This document shows, piece by piece, positions 45,841 through 57,362 of a stretch of 64,000 bases of DNA (position 1 is the first letter of the stretch; the number at the start of each line of letters is the position of its first letter). A program made the translations under genes and the position numbers. Source of the stretch: Drosophila miranda (taxonomy: Eukaryota; Arthropoda; Insecta; Diptera; Drosophilidae); NCBI RefSeq assembly GCF_003369915.1, contig NW_022881647.1:124001-188000 (forward strand). Direction: 5' to 3'. Under the pieces are notes generated by a model. The model was not told the DNA's origin. It searched no databases and saw nothing but the letters and a program-made list of their open reading frames with translations.

Positions 45841-46536
45841 AAAAGCCCACACAGCGCTCCCATCGTACTGGTGGGAAAGAAGACAGGCGAGATGCGGATG
45901 TGCGTAGACTACCGACAACTCAACGCGCAATCAATACCCGACGCCTACCCACTGCCCAGGATCAACCACATCATCGAGAGGCTCCGTAACGCACGTTACG
46001 GGGGTCTCTGCCGATTCGGGGTCCCGTGGAAGTTTGTGTGCGACAACGGAACACAATTCACTAGTCGGTCCTTCCGGAAATTTTGCGAGGTGGCGGGAAT
46101 GGAGCTCGAGCACACCGCACCGTATACCCCTCAGCAAAACCCGACGGAGAGGGCAAACCGGACCATCAAGACAATGATTGCACAATACGTCGACGGGGAC
46201 CAACGGACCTGGGACGATCTCCTCCCCGAGTTTAGCTTGGCCATAAACAGCAGCACGTCGGACACCACGGGCTTCAGCCCGGCCTTTTTGGTACTCGGAC
46301 GAGAACCAAGGCTACCAGGAGCCTTGTACGACGAAGTGACCCCAGGATTAGGAAATGAACCACAGCCTGCCCACGAGAAGGCGACACGACTGGAGGAAGT
46401 GTTCAAGGTCGTACAGGAGAACACCCAACGGGCATCCCAAGAGCAGAAGAGAACATACGACCTCCGACGGCGCGAGTGGCGACCCGATCTAGGAACCCTA
46501 GTCCAGTGGGCCATCCGCCTCCCGCCTCCCAGCTGA
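45841..46536 (+). pseudogene. Gypsy RT fragment fused to integrase, block 5
   Basis: RT resumes (MRMCVDYRQLNAQ, here with the original aspartate) and is cut at about 46006, joined in frame to the integrase core (LCRFGVPWKFVCDNG...). Integrase continues with NPTERANR and LVLGREPRLPG to LGTLV, and ends at TGA (46534-46536) after another deletion. One continuous 221-codon frame results, but it lacks the RT active site, RNase H and the first integrase aspartate. Confidence 0.85.
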
Positions 46537-47600
46537 GGCGGGTCGGAGAGGCGACACTTCGACAACAAGACAGGATGCCATGGGGCCAGCGCGCGGCAGC
46601 CATCCAAGGGTGGATCGACCAACAAACCCAGGACCCGGGGACCGACGCCGAAGAGGCTCTACGATGGCCGCTTCGCAACCGCAGGTGTCCGCTCGGCGCC
46701 CAATCACGACGTCGCCGCCCTGAATCGCCGTTGGTTCGGCAATTATGGGGCTGCCATCGACGACGACAACGCGACCACGGACACCGACGAGCACGAGACG
46801 ATAATACGCGACGCTCAAAGCCTGGCGTCCACGCTGCAGGACAAAGGGAACCCACTGGCTCGCGGAAACGAATGGGACTCGCCCCTTTGGGCCGAGTGGA
46901 ACCTGGCCGGTCAAGGTCGGGCAGCCACCCCTCTGGCAGTACACAACGAGGACGAATCCGGGGACGGTGCTGGACCACACTACTCCGACGTGTCCCACGC
47001 AAGCGATACAGGGGAAGAAGTAGGACCCCAGCGCGACGACGGAGGGTCCGATTCCGGGTCCCTCATGAGCCTGGGCTTCGCGCCCCAGGCGAACCAGCAG
47101 TGGGCACCAGCCAACCCGTCGGGGTCAGACGACGTCCCGCCTCCCCTCGTATCCGCCCACGCCGGACTACCCCCACAACGTCCTGATGAGGGAGTAGTTG
47201 ACTTCGACTCCGAAGAGAGCCTCCCGCTGGAGTATGGCGAGATGGCCGACCTGCTGCAGATCCTCCGACTCCACCCTACGGTAGCCGCGGTGCAGGACGA
47301 CCCGGAATGGGCAGAGGCTCCCCCGAATGGCGGACCAACGCGACAGGTCGGCGGTTGCCCCGGGACCTCATATCCAACATCACCGTATTCTTACGCGATC
47401 GCGCCTACCGACTGGGAGTCCGGCGACTGGAGGTCCATGACGGCACTTGCTTTCGCATAAAAATTACCCGCAGCCGGGCCGTCACCGTCACTCTTCGGCA
47501 CCCCCGAAGTATGGAGGGAGCGTACGCTCCACCCACATTTTTCCGCCCATCAACTCGCCGGCATTTTCCCATTGGAGGGACCCGGACCTACGTTATTTGA
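46537..47600 (+). pseudogene. Unassigned third ORF downstream of Gypsy integrase
   Basis: After the TGA the same frame stays open to 47460. The translation is rich in D, E, N, P and S, with WFGNYGAAIDDDNATTDTDE and SEESLPLEYGEMADLLQILR. Near 47320 the more protein-like text moves to another frame: RDLISNITVFLRDRAYRLGV, then RRLEVHDGTCFRIKI (to 47600). There is no membrane segment or signal peptide, so it does not look like an envelope gene. It is single copy in the complex. Function is unknown. Confidence 0.55.
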
Positions 47601-47747
47601 ATTAAGATTTTGACTTTTCTTCGTTTTCTAGGTTTAAGCATTGACTTTTCAGTTTTAGGTTAAGGGGGGAGGGGGAGGGGGAAGGCCACGAAGGCTACAT
47701 GGTATTAATTTTATATATTATACGGCCCGAGGGGTCTCTAAGCCCCA
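47601..47747 (+). mobile_element. Gypsy polypurine tract and start of 3' LTR
   Basis: A long purine run (taagggggg, then agggggagggggaagg, about 47662-47685) is the likely polypurine primer. The 3' LTR begins just after it and is interrupted at 47747 by the BEL element (target CCCCA). Confidence 0.65.
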
Positions 47748-48273
47748 TGTTAATGTGTGTGTGTGTAGGAAGCTAGGTTGCATACGGTACATAAACCGTC
47801 TACAGTTTGGTCGTCGCAACTAGAACTTGAACCAGTTGGACTGCGGAGTGGGTATCCTACGGTGCGCAAGGGAGGGTCTGAAGACACGGCGACAGCCTCT
47901 GATGATTGCGATGGAAGATGAGTGACAGGCAGTTATGGTACTGTTTCTGATACTGATTTTATTGATAAAACTTATTCTTATTTATAGGTAATAAAAGGTA
48001 CAAAAGTGCTGAGTCTGTAAAATATATGTTTTGTGTATTATGGATAATTTTAGTGTCTGGTGGGCAATTGCGATATTTTGATGGTCAGCAACTGCCCCGC
48101 TGTCTTCGCCCTCTGCGAAGAGAGTGCATTGTCAGCAGAACTCTCTGCAGTGGCGAGTGTGTTATCGTGAGGTATTATATTACATGTTAAATAGAACACT
48201 GTGTCACGGTGCCACTGTGTTATGCCGACGGGTATTATAAACTATTACTTAAGCATATTTCTGCAACTGAACA
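47748..48273 (-). repeat. BEL/Pao LTR (3' LTR of the element)
   Basis: TG...CA boundaries, 526 bp, paired with 55733-56258. A purine run on the minus strand (cgggagaa, 48274-48281) borders it and is the likely polypurine tract. Confidence 0.93.
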
Positions 48274-48353
48274 TTCTCCCGGCCGTTGAAACTGTGTTCA
48301 ACCATCGTTCAAGTCGACGGCAAACCGGCGTGCAAGGGGTATATGGGTTGATG

Positions 48354-49579
48354 TCATGGCTGGATCGGGATTTGATGGCCTTGGTTTCCATAGTTGATAC
48401 TTCTTCCGGAAATGAAGGCAATGATCAATAGAATTGATATTGCTAGGGCTGCATAAGCAGCGAGTTGATGGTGCTGCACGGTGGTGAGATTGTGTGGCAG
48501 CTCGTGATGATTGATGGCTGATAGTTGCTGGCGTAGATCATCAAGTTCTTGAAGAAAGTCTGATGTCTGGTTCTTCAGTTGCCACATTGGTGGCGAGGGT
48601 GATGTCTCCGGTAGGCTCACGTCACCAAACCGAGTGTAAGTCGATTTTACTTCGCTGATTGTGGTGCTGAAGGTGCTGATGCTGAATACTGAAGGTATTG
48701 CGAGCCGTGCAACCAGGGGACATGGAGAGTAGACCAGTTCCTTCCAGTGTGATGGTTGACGGAACTCCGTTGCATATGTGTTGTAGAATGTGTTGCGAAG
48801 ATCCATTTATTTGGATGCTGAGTTTTTAGCCACACCGTGTCAGCCTTTGTGTGTGTTACCTGACACAGTGTTTCTGTTTTATTGTTAAACAGTTGAAACT
48901 CACAGCGATTGTCCACATTGAAGATCGTCTGATGATCAAAGCAGATGAGCTCCTCGTTGTGTACTTTAAGACAACGTCGGAATTCCTCTTGGGTAGTGCC
49001 CATGAACTGGTCTCGGTGGATGTTCACCGTTATTATGGTGGTTCTGAGGTCAAATAGATTGGGATGATGCTGAAAACTTCGAGCTGAGCTGTTGAAACCA
49101 GCGGTAGCGTCAGCTTGAAGATGACGTGTTTTGCAGTCGGGGTTCCTTCGGCTCGCATGATTCTGTATAGTTGAATCACCTCCTTCGTTGTGACCGGCAG
49201 CATTTGATCTTGTGGCAAATGATCCCGTATCTGGTCTAGTTGGTCTATTAGTTGCTCGGGAGACACCAGCGTGGGGCTTATTCTCCGATGATGAATACCG
49301 ATTACAACATCAGATATGTCGGACTGCATTCGTTGGAGAGTTGTAGTGAGCAGGGTTAATTGTGCTATTAGTCCTAAGTACGCTTGAGTCAGATGATCGA
49401 TGTGATATGACCCTCTTTCTCGGTTGATGGTAGCCATATGCTGTTCCAAAATTTTTAGGCGATGTTACTTTGTCTTTTCTGACTACGTTTATTGTCGCGT
49501 CGACAATTGATGTTTGGTTTTGGAGCAGATGTAGTAGAAAGTCTTCATTGGTTTTCACTTTCTCAATTACTTGAGTCAT
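48354..49579 (-). pseudogene. BEL/Pao envelope-like region, broken
   Basis: Several short minus-strand frames in succession (49579-49310, 49449-49033, 49027-48647, 48806-48354) continue the envelope-like text that begins at the end of the pol frame. The last contains one hydrophobic helix (AAYAALAISILLIIAFIS, near 48460-48410) and a short tail, as in a membrane-anchored fusion protein. Frameshifts separate the parts, so no envelope can be made. Roo-type BEL elements are known to carry such a gene. Confidence 0.7.
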
Positions 49580-51789
49580 CTCTTCTGCGTATTTTGCGTC
49601 GAGAACACCAAATGACTGCTTGCTACATTTCCTATGATGTCCAGCGGCGATCTGCGTTTTCGAGAGTTTTTCATTAAAACGCTTCCTGCTTGTAGCTCGT
49701 TATACACATGTTGAAAGTGTTGAACTATGGAGTTACATGCCGGAACATTTTGTAGTTCAGGGCACATGTATCGTAACTCTGAAATTCCAGCAGACATTAG
49801 TTGCATATCCTTCCAATATGGGTCCAAGTCATAGTATACGATCATGGTCCACTCAGATGTTGCTATTATTGATGTTCCAAGTTTCTCATAGAATATTCCA
49901 GGCTTGTTTGCGAATTGTGTCACATTTATTGACTGTGACAATGCTAATGGAAGCATGAGCAACAGCACCACTAATGTTGATGTTAATGTAGGTGACAATT
50001 TTGTTGTTCGCTGTGTGGGTGGCTCATCAATCTCCGTGGTGTCACTGATCACGTTGTGGGAACGTTTGATTGCCACATCTTCTGGAAAGAGCGGCGCTAG
50101 ACGAGTGATCGGGCGCTTGTATACGCCAGATGCTGTCTTGACGTCAACCACTCGTACGTGGTTGTCCTGTCCAGGATATGTCTTAATGATGCGACCCATT
50201 GGCCACTTCATTACACGAAGGTTGTCTTCCTTAACCAAAACTAATAATCCTTCAGGTACGTTTGGTGAAGCGGTCTTCCATTTATGCCGAGCTTGCAATT
50301 CTTGGAGGTATTCTGTAGACCATTGTTTCCAGAATGAATGCTTTTGGCGCGATACCAATTCCCAGCGCTTGACCAATGTTCTTCCTTGATGATCAGTATT
50401 GACGTCAGGAGGCGTTGTCAATGGTTCACCAATCAAGAAGTTTCCTGGGGTGAGCGCTGTTGTATCAGTGGGATCATTTGACATTGGAGTGATGGGTCGA
50501 GAATTGAGAATTGCTTCAATTTCGATTATCACTGTGTTTAGTTCTTCAAATGTCAATGAGGCTGTGTTGGTGGTTGTTATCAACAGCTTTTTTGCTGATT
50601 TTACCGCCGCTTCCCAGAGGCCGCCAAACGATGGAGCCCTGGGAGGAATGAATTTAAAATCCACTTGTTTTTTGTTGCAATGATTCGTGATCAGAGCACT
50701 TGCCATTGAGCTGAATATAGAGTCTTCTAATTCTTTAAGCTGGTTGTTTGCACCCACAAAGTTCGTTGTATTGTCGCAATGAATAGTTTGGCACTTCCCA
50801 CGTCTGCTTAAGAATCGACGCAGGGCGGCCAAGAATGCATCTGTGGTCAGGTCGCTTACCAGCTCCAGGTGTACTGCCTTTGTTGGAAAGCAGCAGAACA
50901 CAGCAATGTATGCCTTATCTGGTCTTTTCCCTCGAATCTTATGGTGGATCGAGATTGGTCCACAGTAGTCGACGCCTGCATTAAGAAACGGGCGTGCTTG
51001 TGTGAATCGTTGTGCTGGGAGATTGCCCATGATCTGGTGCATCAGCTTTGGTCTAGCCTTGGTGCATCTATCACAGCTGTGGATGATGCTTCTAGCCATT
51101 GTCTTGTCATTGATAATCCAATATTGGTGTCTTGCGATTGCCCTTAATGCTTGAGCACCACAATGCATGTTCTCCTCATGTAGCTCCCGCAAGATCATTT
51201 TGACGATTGGGTCATTGTAAGGCAGCAAAACTGGGTGTTTTGCGTTGTATGGAAGTAGAGCTTCTTCAAGTCTACCACCAACTCGGATGAGCTCATCGTC
51301 TCCTAGGAAGGGAGATAACGATATGATCGAGCTCTTTCTATCCACAGTCTTATAGCGTTGGAACTGTTTTAACTCTGCTGTAAACTCGACTTGTTGTATG
51401 GTTCGCAGGATTATAGTGCGGGCGTGAGTCAGTTCTTCTGCGCAGAGCGTCGTGGTGTTCGCTCTGTTGGTTTTGTAGCAGAAGCGTAACATATATGCCA
51501 CAATGCGTTGCAGTTTGTGAAACGAGTTGCTATGTCTGCAAGTGTATAATTCATCCCCAAGTGCGCTAGGTGGGATTGGCAAGCTTACATGTTTAGCTTT
51601 TCTCTCAAGACTGCTGGGTTCTATGTTGGGTGCCTTCGTCCAGTTGTCTCGAGATCCGGGCAGGAATAATGGTCCATATAACCACAGATTGTGATCTGCC
51701 AGTCTGCTTGCTGTGATTCCTCTCGACAGGACATCGGCTGCGTTGTTGCCACAAAGGTATGGTATGTTGATGACGATGCGTTTATCCAA
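49576..51789 (-). pseudogene. BEL/Pao pol C-terminus: integrase, then envelope-like start
   Basis: 737 open codons. The frame opens in the RNase H-integrase linker (AADVLSRGI, LADHNLWLYGP). Integrase has an H2C2 finger (HEENMHCGAQAL ... CDRCTKARP), the first D in GVDYCGPI, the second in HCDNTTNFVGANN and E in GGLWEAAVKSAKK. A BEL-type C-terminal domain follows (KHSFWKQWSTEYLQEL to RVVDVKTASGVYKRP). From about residue 600 the frame reads a hydrophobic signal-like segment (LVVLLLMLPLALSQ) and, near 49680, a furin-like RKRR, so the envelope-like part is fused to pol here. Confidence 0.88.
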
Positions 51790-51941
51790 GATAACACAAC
51801 GGTGGAATCACTCCAAAACCATCCTGAAACCGTGTTAATGTCCATGTGCAGATCCTGTCGGACTCGGTTTGTGAGCTCGGCACCGAGGACTGCAGCACAA
51901 AGTTCTAACCGTGGTAGCGATTGTTTGGCTGTAGGCGCCAT
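51621..51941 (-). pseudogene. BEL/Pao RNase H segment, frameshifted
   Basis: Carries KQSLPRLELCAAVLGAEL and FWSDSTVVLSWI, typical of BEL/Pao RNase H. It is offset by a frameshift near 51930 from the RT frame and by another near 51790 from the integrase frame. Confidence 0.82.
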
Positions 51942-52933
51942 TTCGAACAGAGCAGTCTTACTGACACTTGGTTGTTTTTGTATGTAGCGCGTACATATAC
52001 TGCTGCGCCATATGCTCGTTCTGATGCATCTACAAACGTATGGAGTTCTTGGGTAACTGGAACTTTACCATTGTAGATATGCCGGGGAATTTGCATTTTG
52101 TTCAATGTTTGTAAGTCGTCCCGGTATTCTTTCCATTCGGTTTGGTGTTGTAATGGTAATTCGTCATCCCAATCCAGTTTGAGCTTCCAAAGTTGTTGCA
52201 TGAAGATTTTTGCCTTTACTACCACCGGTGCAAAGATTTGGGCCAGTTCGGAACATACCACCCGTTTGGTGATGCTTGTAGCCTGGCTTTTCTGTGTTCG
52301 TCCACACAATGTATCCTTCTTCGGCATCCAGATGAGACCCAGAGTTTTCACGCTGTAGTGCTCTAGTGTCTCTCCTAGTTTTACATCGGTTACAATATCC
52401 TCTTTGGGAATTCCTTGGAGAAGTTGCTCATTGCTGGAGCACCACTTGCGCAATTTGAATCCGGACGGTAGCAATATCTTATTTAGTTCTTGTCGAACAT
52501 GAATTGCCTCTGGAATCGTGTTTGCTCCAGTTAGACAGTCGTCAACATAGAAATCGGTTTTTAATGTTGTTGATCCTACTGGTAGTCTGTCTTTGTATTG
52601 TATTGCCAAATGATCCAGACATTTCGTTGCTAGGAACGGAGCAGCTGTTGTCCCATATGTTACTGTTTTCAGGCGATAGTACCTGATCTCTTCGGATGGA
52701 TTGTTTCTCCAGACTCTCATCTGATGGAATTGATCCTCCGGGTTCATCCACACTTGCCGGTACATCTTTTCTATGTCCGCTGTGAATACGTACTTATGAA
52801 TTCGAAATCGTAGCAGAATGGACATAAGTTCGCTCTGAACGGTGGGTCCAGCCTGCAGAATGTTGATTTGCATGAGGCATCGAATGATGTGGAATGAAGT
52901 AGTGCCTTTTGGGAACTTTTGATGCTGGCACAA
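51905..52933 (-). pseudogene. BEL/Pao reverse transcriptase
   Basis: RT motifs are VFTADIEKMYRQV, GTTAAPFLATKCLDHLA and the catalytic YVDD (DFYVDDCLTGANT, near 52545), then the connection to RNase H (YGAAVYVRA). Just upstream of GPTVQSELMSILLRF the usual RVVFD-type block is missing, which suggests a small deletion near 52900 together with the frameshift. Confidence 0.85.
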
Positions 52934-54143
52934 TCTTCTTATGTCCTAGTCCTTCATACTCTTCCATGAAGTCCACATAACTCTTCCAAGTTTCTGTTGA
53001 GCTTCGCCGCTTCAACGCTAGGAATTTTTTTGTTGCGGTTTCCAACGACTCCCCCAGGGCTGAAGGGTGTTCGGAAAATGGGAGCTTTACAATAAAACGG
53101 CCGTCTGAAGCTGTCTGAAGATTTTCTATAAAATGAGCTTCACACCGTGCTTCCACTGGAGTGCGTGGTTTGTCTTCCGTCTCTAGATTGTCCAGAGTCC
53201 AGAATCTTTCCATGAGCTCGTTTACTCCCGTTGCACAAATGGGTGAGGAATTGTGGGCAGATTTGACTTTTCCTGCCACAATCCATCCCAGTTTCGTGTT
53301 TTGTAGCAACGGGCCTCCTGTCCTTAGCTGCTGTTGATCTGGTAGCAGCAGCGAGTAGTAATGCTCGGCTCCGATTAGCATGTCGATTTTGCCTGGCTTA
53401 TGGAAGTTTGGATCTGCCAGTGAGATCTTGCTTGGTACGTTTAAGCTCTCTGAGTCGAGTGCCTGAGTTGGTTGATCAGCTATTATCTGTGGTAATACGA
53501 AAGCTTCAATTCTTTGCGTAAAACCATTGTGAAGGGATTTCATGAGCACATTTACTCGTGCTCCTCTGGTCTTTGATTGACCTCCAATTCCTTCGATCCG
53601 TAATGTTGTGTCTTGTAGTTTGAGTGACAACATTGATGCCATTCGTTCAGAGATCAAGTTTATCTGTGATCCTGAATCTAGCAGTGCTCTGAAATTAGCA
53701 ACCTGCCCGTTGTTGGCTTCTACTGCCACCTTTTCTGTGGCCAGAAGATTGTAACTATTGTTACTTGCTGCACCAACCGTCGGGCCTCTTGATTCTGTAG
53801 CTGCGCCTGATGCTGTTTCCAAATGTAGCATCGTGTTGTGCTTCTTGTCACACTTGAAGCAGTTTCGACCAGGGCATGCGTTTGTTTTGTGATTTGTTCT
53901 AAAACAATTAACGCACATTTTTTGTTTTTGTACCCAATTTAGTCGTTCTGATGGAGATTTGGAGCGAAATTCTTCGCATCCGTAGATCCAATGGCTTGCT
54001 TTCTTGCAGAATGTGCATAAGGGTGCTCGCGCTCTCCCTGTGTTTGCTGATGCACATGTCGTGCCTTTTGGCTCTCTCCTTGATGCTGGTGGCTTCTTAC
54101 TGGTTCCTAGAACCCGAATTCTTTGCTCCAAGAACTGAAGCAT
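52794..54143 (-). pseudogene. BEL/Pao gag C-terminus, zinc knuckles and protease
   Basis: Starts with cysteine-rich knuckles (CTFCKKASHWIYGCEEF; CVNCFRTNHKTNAC; CFKCDKKH). A protease follows whose active site is LDSGSQINLIS (DSG, near 53660), and then the linker into RT. The frame breaks near 52900 before RT. Confidence 0.86.
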
Positions 54144-55309
54144 CGTATCCAGCGCCGGATGTCCTTTGAGCTTCCCAATGATTGCTCATACAAGGCCTTA
54201 TTTGTTACATCCAGTTTGTTTCTGATAATGGCAATCAATATCGGATCCCATGTAGATATATTGATGCCCAATCCCTTTAGTGATGCAAGGGATTCTATGG
54301 TTGTTATATACAACTCTTTTAATGACTTGGGATCGTCATTAATTGTTTGGTGATTGAGGAAGCGGTTCAGTACCGTGTTCGAAACATCTCTGGGATTGTT
54401 GTATGCGTCAACTAGTATTTCCCAAGCGGCTTCATAATTTTCTTCCTTTAGATCGATATGTCGAATCAATCTTTCTGCCTCGCAGGTAACGAAGGTTTTA
54501 AGATACCACATCTTTTTCACCGTAGACATGTTGGTCTCATGCACCATGCATGAGAACAGATCGAAGAACTGGGTCCATTTTAATAGATCCCCATCAAACT
54601 TTGGGATGCTGATGCGTGGAAGCTGCACGTTATCCGTGTTTGGTGTGGCTGATTTTGCCAATGCTCTTTGGACCTTACTTTCCAGTGTTAGGTAGGATTC
54701 CATGTCATATCCTCCTTCCACTGGGTCCTCGTATTCCTCATGAATTGTGAAGTGGACTTCCTGCGCTGGAGTCCATAGTGATTTTATCAAATCACTTGAT
54801 GTGCGTCCTTCCGCCTCTGAAAGTTGTTTCAGATTGCGTTTAACGGACTCTACTATGGCCTTTTGTCGGCGACATAGTGAAAGCAGTTTGCTGTAATCCT
54901 TCGAGGACTGCTGGATCAGATAGCTTTCTTTGGGACCTACTGAAGGTTTCTCATGCTTTTCTTTAGGGACGATTTGACGTTCCCCACGAGCACTAGACGT
55001 CTGTGATAGCTTATCCATGCATTCGGTAAAAATCGTAATGTATTGCTTACATGTTGTACGTAAGTCTTCACGGAATTTTACGTATTCATCCGTTTTGTCT
55101 GTATCGCGAAGTTTGGAGTCGTTTTTGTTGAAGCGATTCCACACATTTTCGAGTGCTGATGTTTTGGCTTGAAAATAAGAGGCCGTTTGCTTTCGTTCTT
55201 GGGAATCTTTTTTAAAGTTCCGAATGCACCTCGATATTTCCTCACCAATCTCTTGCTGTACATCCATTGCCATTGTAGCGGCAGCTTCTGCCTCCATATG
55301 TGTATCCAT
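54107..55309 (-). pseudogene. BEL/Pao gag
   Basis: ATG at 55309. Residues 1-220 are helical and charged. From about residue 225 the BEL-type Gag core (DUF1759-like) reads LPRISIPKFDGDLLKWTQFF to ALYEQSLG. The frame slips near 54150, just before the conserved GHPALDTM-type segment, and ends at 54107. Gag builds the particle. Confidence 0.87.
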
Positions 55310-55712
55310 TCTATCTGTTTGTACTTATTACTTTTGACCCGTTGGGAGTGTTTTATTTGCTTTGCAGCTGGATACGCTCCGAATCGCAACCGTTGTCGGT
55401 CAGAAAGGTAATAGTACAGGTGATGTGTTGGATGGAGGGATTTGTGCTGTTTCCAATCTATGGAACGCACGGAACAACAAAAATTGATTGCCGTGGTGGT
55501 AATCGAATTCTATAGCTGTTTTTCTGTTGGCTGATAACCTGAATATGTCAGATTTGCCAAAGTGATACTTATTGGTAGGAGATGCTACCGTAAGTGTATA
55601 GGCCATTTGGCCTGATGCCAAATTTTTATTGAAGATGTCCTGTTGACTGCTTCAATCTGATGTCCAGGTCGAATCCTTTCACTGTAGCTTGTCTGACAGT
55701 TTGAAAGGATGA

Positions 55713-55730
55713 CTAAGGTCGGGGTCACCA
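55713..55730 (-). other. BEL/Pao primer-binding site
   Basis: On the minus strand TGGTGACCCCGACCTTAG begins two bases after the 5' LTR, the position of a tRNA primer site. The tRNA was not assigned. The leader between it and the gag ATG (55310-55712) has no coding evidence. Confidence 0.75.
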
Positions 55731-55732
55731 AA

Positions 55733-56258
55733 TGTTAATGTGTGTGTGTGTAGGAAGCTGGGTTGCATACGGTACATAAAGCGTCTACAGTTTGGTCGTC
55801 GCAACTAGAACTTGAACCAGTTGGACTGCGGAGTGGGTATCCTACGGTGCGCAAGGGAGGGTCTGAAGACACGGCGACAGCCTCTGATGATTGCGATGGA
55901 AGATGAGTGACAGGCAGTTATGGTACTGTTTCTGATACTGATTTTATTGATAAAACTTATTCTTATTTATAGGTAATAAAAGGTACAAAAGTGCTGAGTC
56001 TGTAAAATATATGTTTTGTGTATTATGGATAATTTTAGTGTCTGGTGGGCAATTGCGATATTTTGATGGTCAGCAACTGCCCCGCTGTCTTCGCCCTCTG
56101 CGGAGAGAGTGCATTGTCAGCAGAACTCACTGCAGTGGCCAGTGTGTTGTCGTGAGGTATTATATTACATGTTAAATAGAACACTGTGTCACGGTGCCAC
56201 TGTGTTATGCCGACGGGTATTATAAACTATTACTTAAGCATATTTCTGCAACTGAACA
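55733..56258 (-). repeat. BEL/Pao LTR (5' LTR of the element)
   Basis: 526 bp, TG...CA, matching 47748-48273 with about six substitutions. Followed by the CCCCA duplication. Confidence 0.93.
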
Positions 56259-56737
56259 CCCCACGTAGTAATTCTTAGTTCGACAGTGTCCCGTAAGTGC
56301 TATCCGGCGATTGCCTAGGCACCCTCGGCGATGCTTGTCGATATCCCTGACCCCCCGTGGTAATTCTTAGTTCGACAGTGTCCCGTAAGTGCTATCCGGC
56401 GATTGCCTAGGCACTCTCGGTGATGCTCGTCGATATCCCTGACCCTCGTAGTAATTCTTAGGCCGACAGGGTCCCGTAAGTACCGTCCGGCGATGGCCTA
56501 GGTACTCTCGGCGATACTTGTCGGTATTTCCGCATAGCAAAGACCCCCTTTCCGCTTCTTAGTAACTCTCAGGCCGGCGGGGTCCCGTAAGTACTGTCCG
56601 GCGATAGCCTAGGTACTCTCGGCGACACCTGTCGGTATTATCGCATAGTAAAGACCTCCGTATTGATTCTGTATTACTGTAATTTCGACCCTGGCGTAGA
56701 CTGAGATATGTACCCCAGCCCAGGATCGCTTCCTTAC
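56259..56737 (+). mobile_element. Gypsy 3' LTR, distal part
   Basis: Resumes after the BEL duplication with four of the 90-110 bp repeats (near 56280, 56371, 56461, 56572). It ends cgcttccttaca at 56737, as in the 5' LTR. Relative to the 5' LTR it lacks about 160 bp before the terminal gtaatttcgaccctgg block. Confidence 0.8.
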
Positions 56738-57362
56738 AAAATAATACAAAATCGGACACCTAAATATTTCCGATCGAATTTTAAAGTTTTGTTCAAGAGT
56801 TTTAAAAGAAAACTCCTTTACTCACTTATCGTCAATCTTCTCATTTTTATACAACCTGCTCTTCATTATACGAATGGGGGGGATATTTGATTAGTGAGCT
56901 TTTAATATGCAAATTGCTGGTGCAATAGAGATTGCATACGTATGTATGTATGTGTGTGTGTGTTGCATGTAGCAAAACAAAAAACCCGACCCGAGCCACA
57001 TTTGTATCTTGTCAACAACTTTCAAAAGAGACTTTGAAACCGCTTTGTTTTCGTGGGAGGGAGAACAACCAAACACGTTCGAGCCGGAAGCTTTGCTGTG
57101 GGCCAACAGCCTCCCCCCAATGCCAACATCTGGCTGGTTACTCGAACGCGTAAAACACATGCGGTTATAATTGAGCACAATGAGTGGGAGTATGGGTGGG
57201 GGCTCTATCTGCATCATAATACTTAATTTATTTGCTTCTCTGACAGAAATCAGGAAGACATTTGCACTCGCCCACGCAACCCACAAAGATCAAAGAAGTA
57301 CATGTATTTATTTGACTCACGAACGTCCTTTAATTCACAGGATATCATTTTGTAATTTCTAG
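56738..57362. other. Single-copy flank right of the Gypsy complex
   Basis: AT-rich, with a GT microsatellite near 56950. No gene recognised. Confidence 0.45.

Larger units (their letters stand above)
47748..56258 (-). mobile_element. Full-length BEL/Pao (roo-like) retrotransposon
   Basis: 8511 bp in minus orientation, with 526-bp LTRs at both ends and a 5-bp target-site duplication CCCCA (47743-47747 and 56259-56263). Internal order (minus): primer-binding site, gag, protease, RT, RNase H, integrase, envelope-like region, polypurine tract. The LTRs differ at about six positions by eye, so the insertion is fairly young. Several frameshifts make it non-autonomous now. It sits inside the Gypsy 3' LTR, so it arrived after that element. 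Confidence 0.95.
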
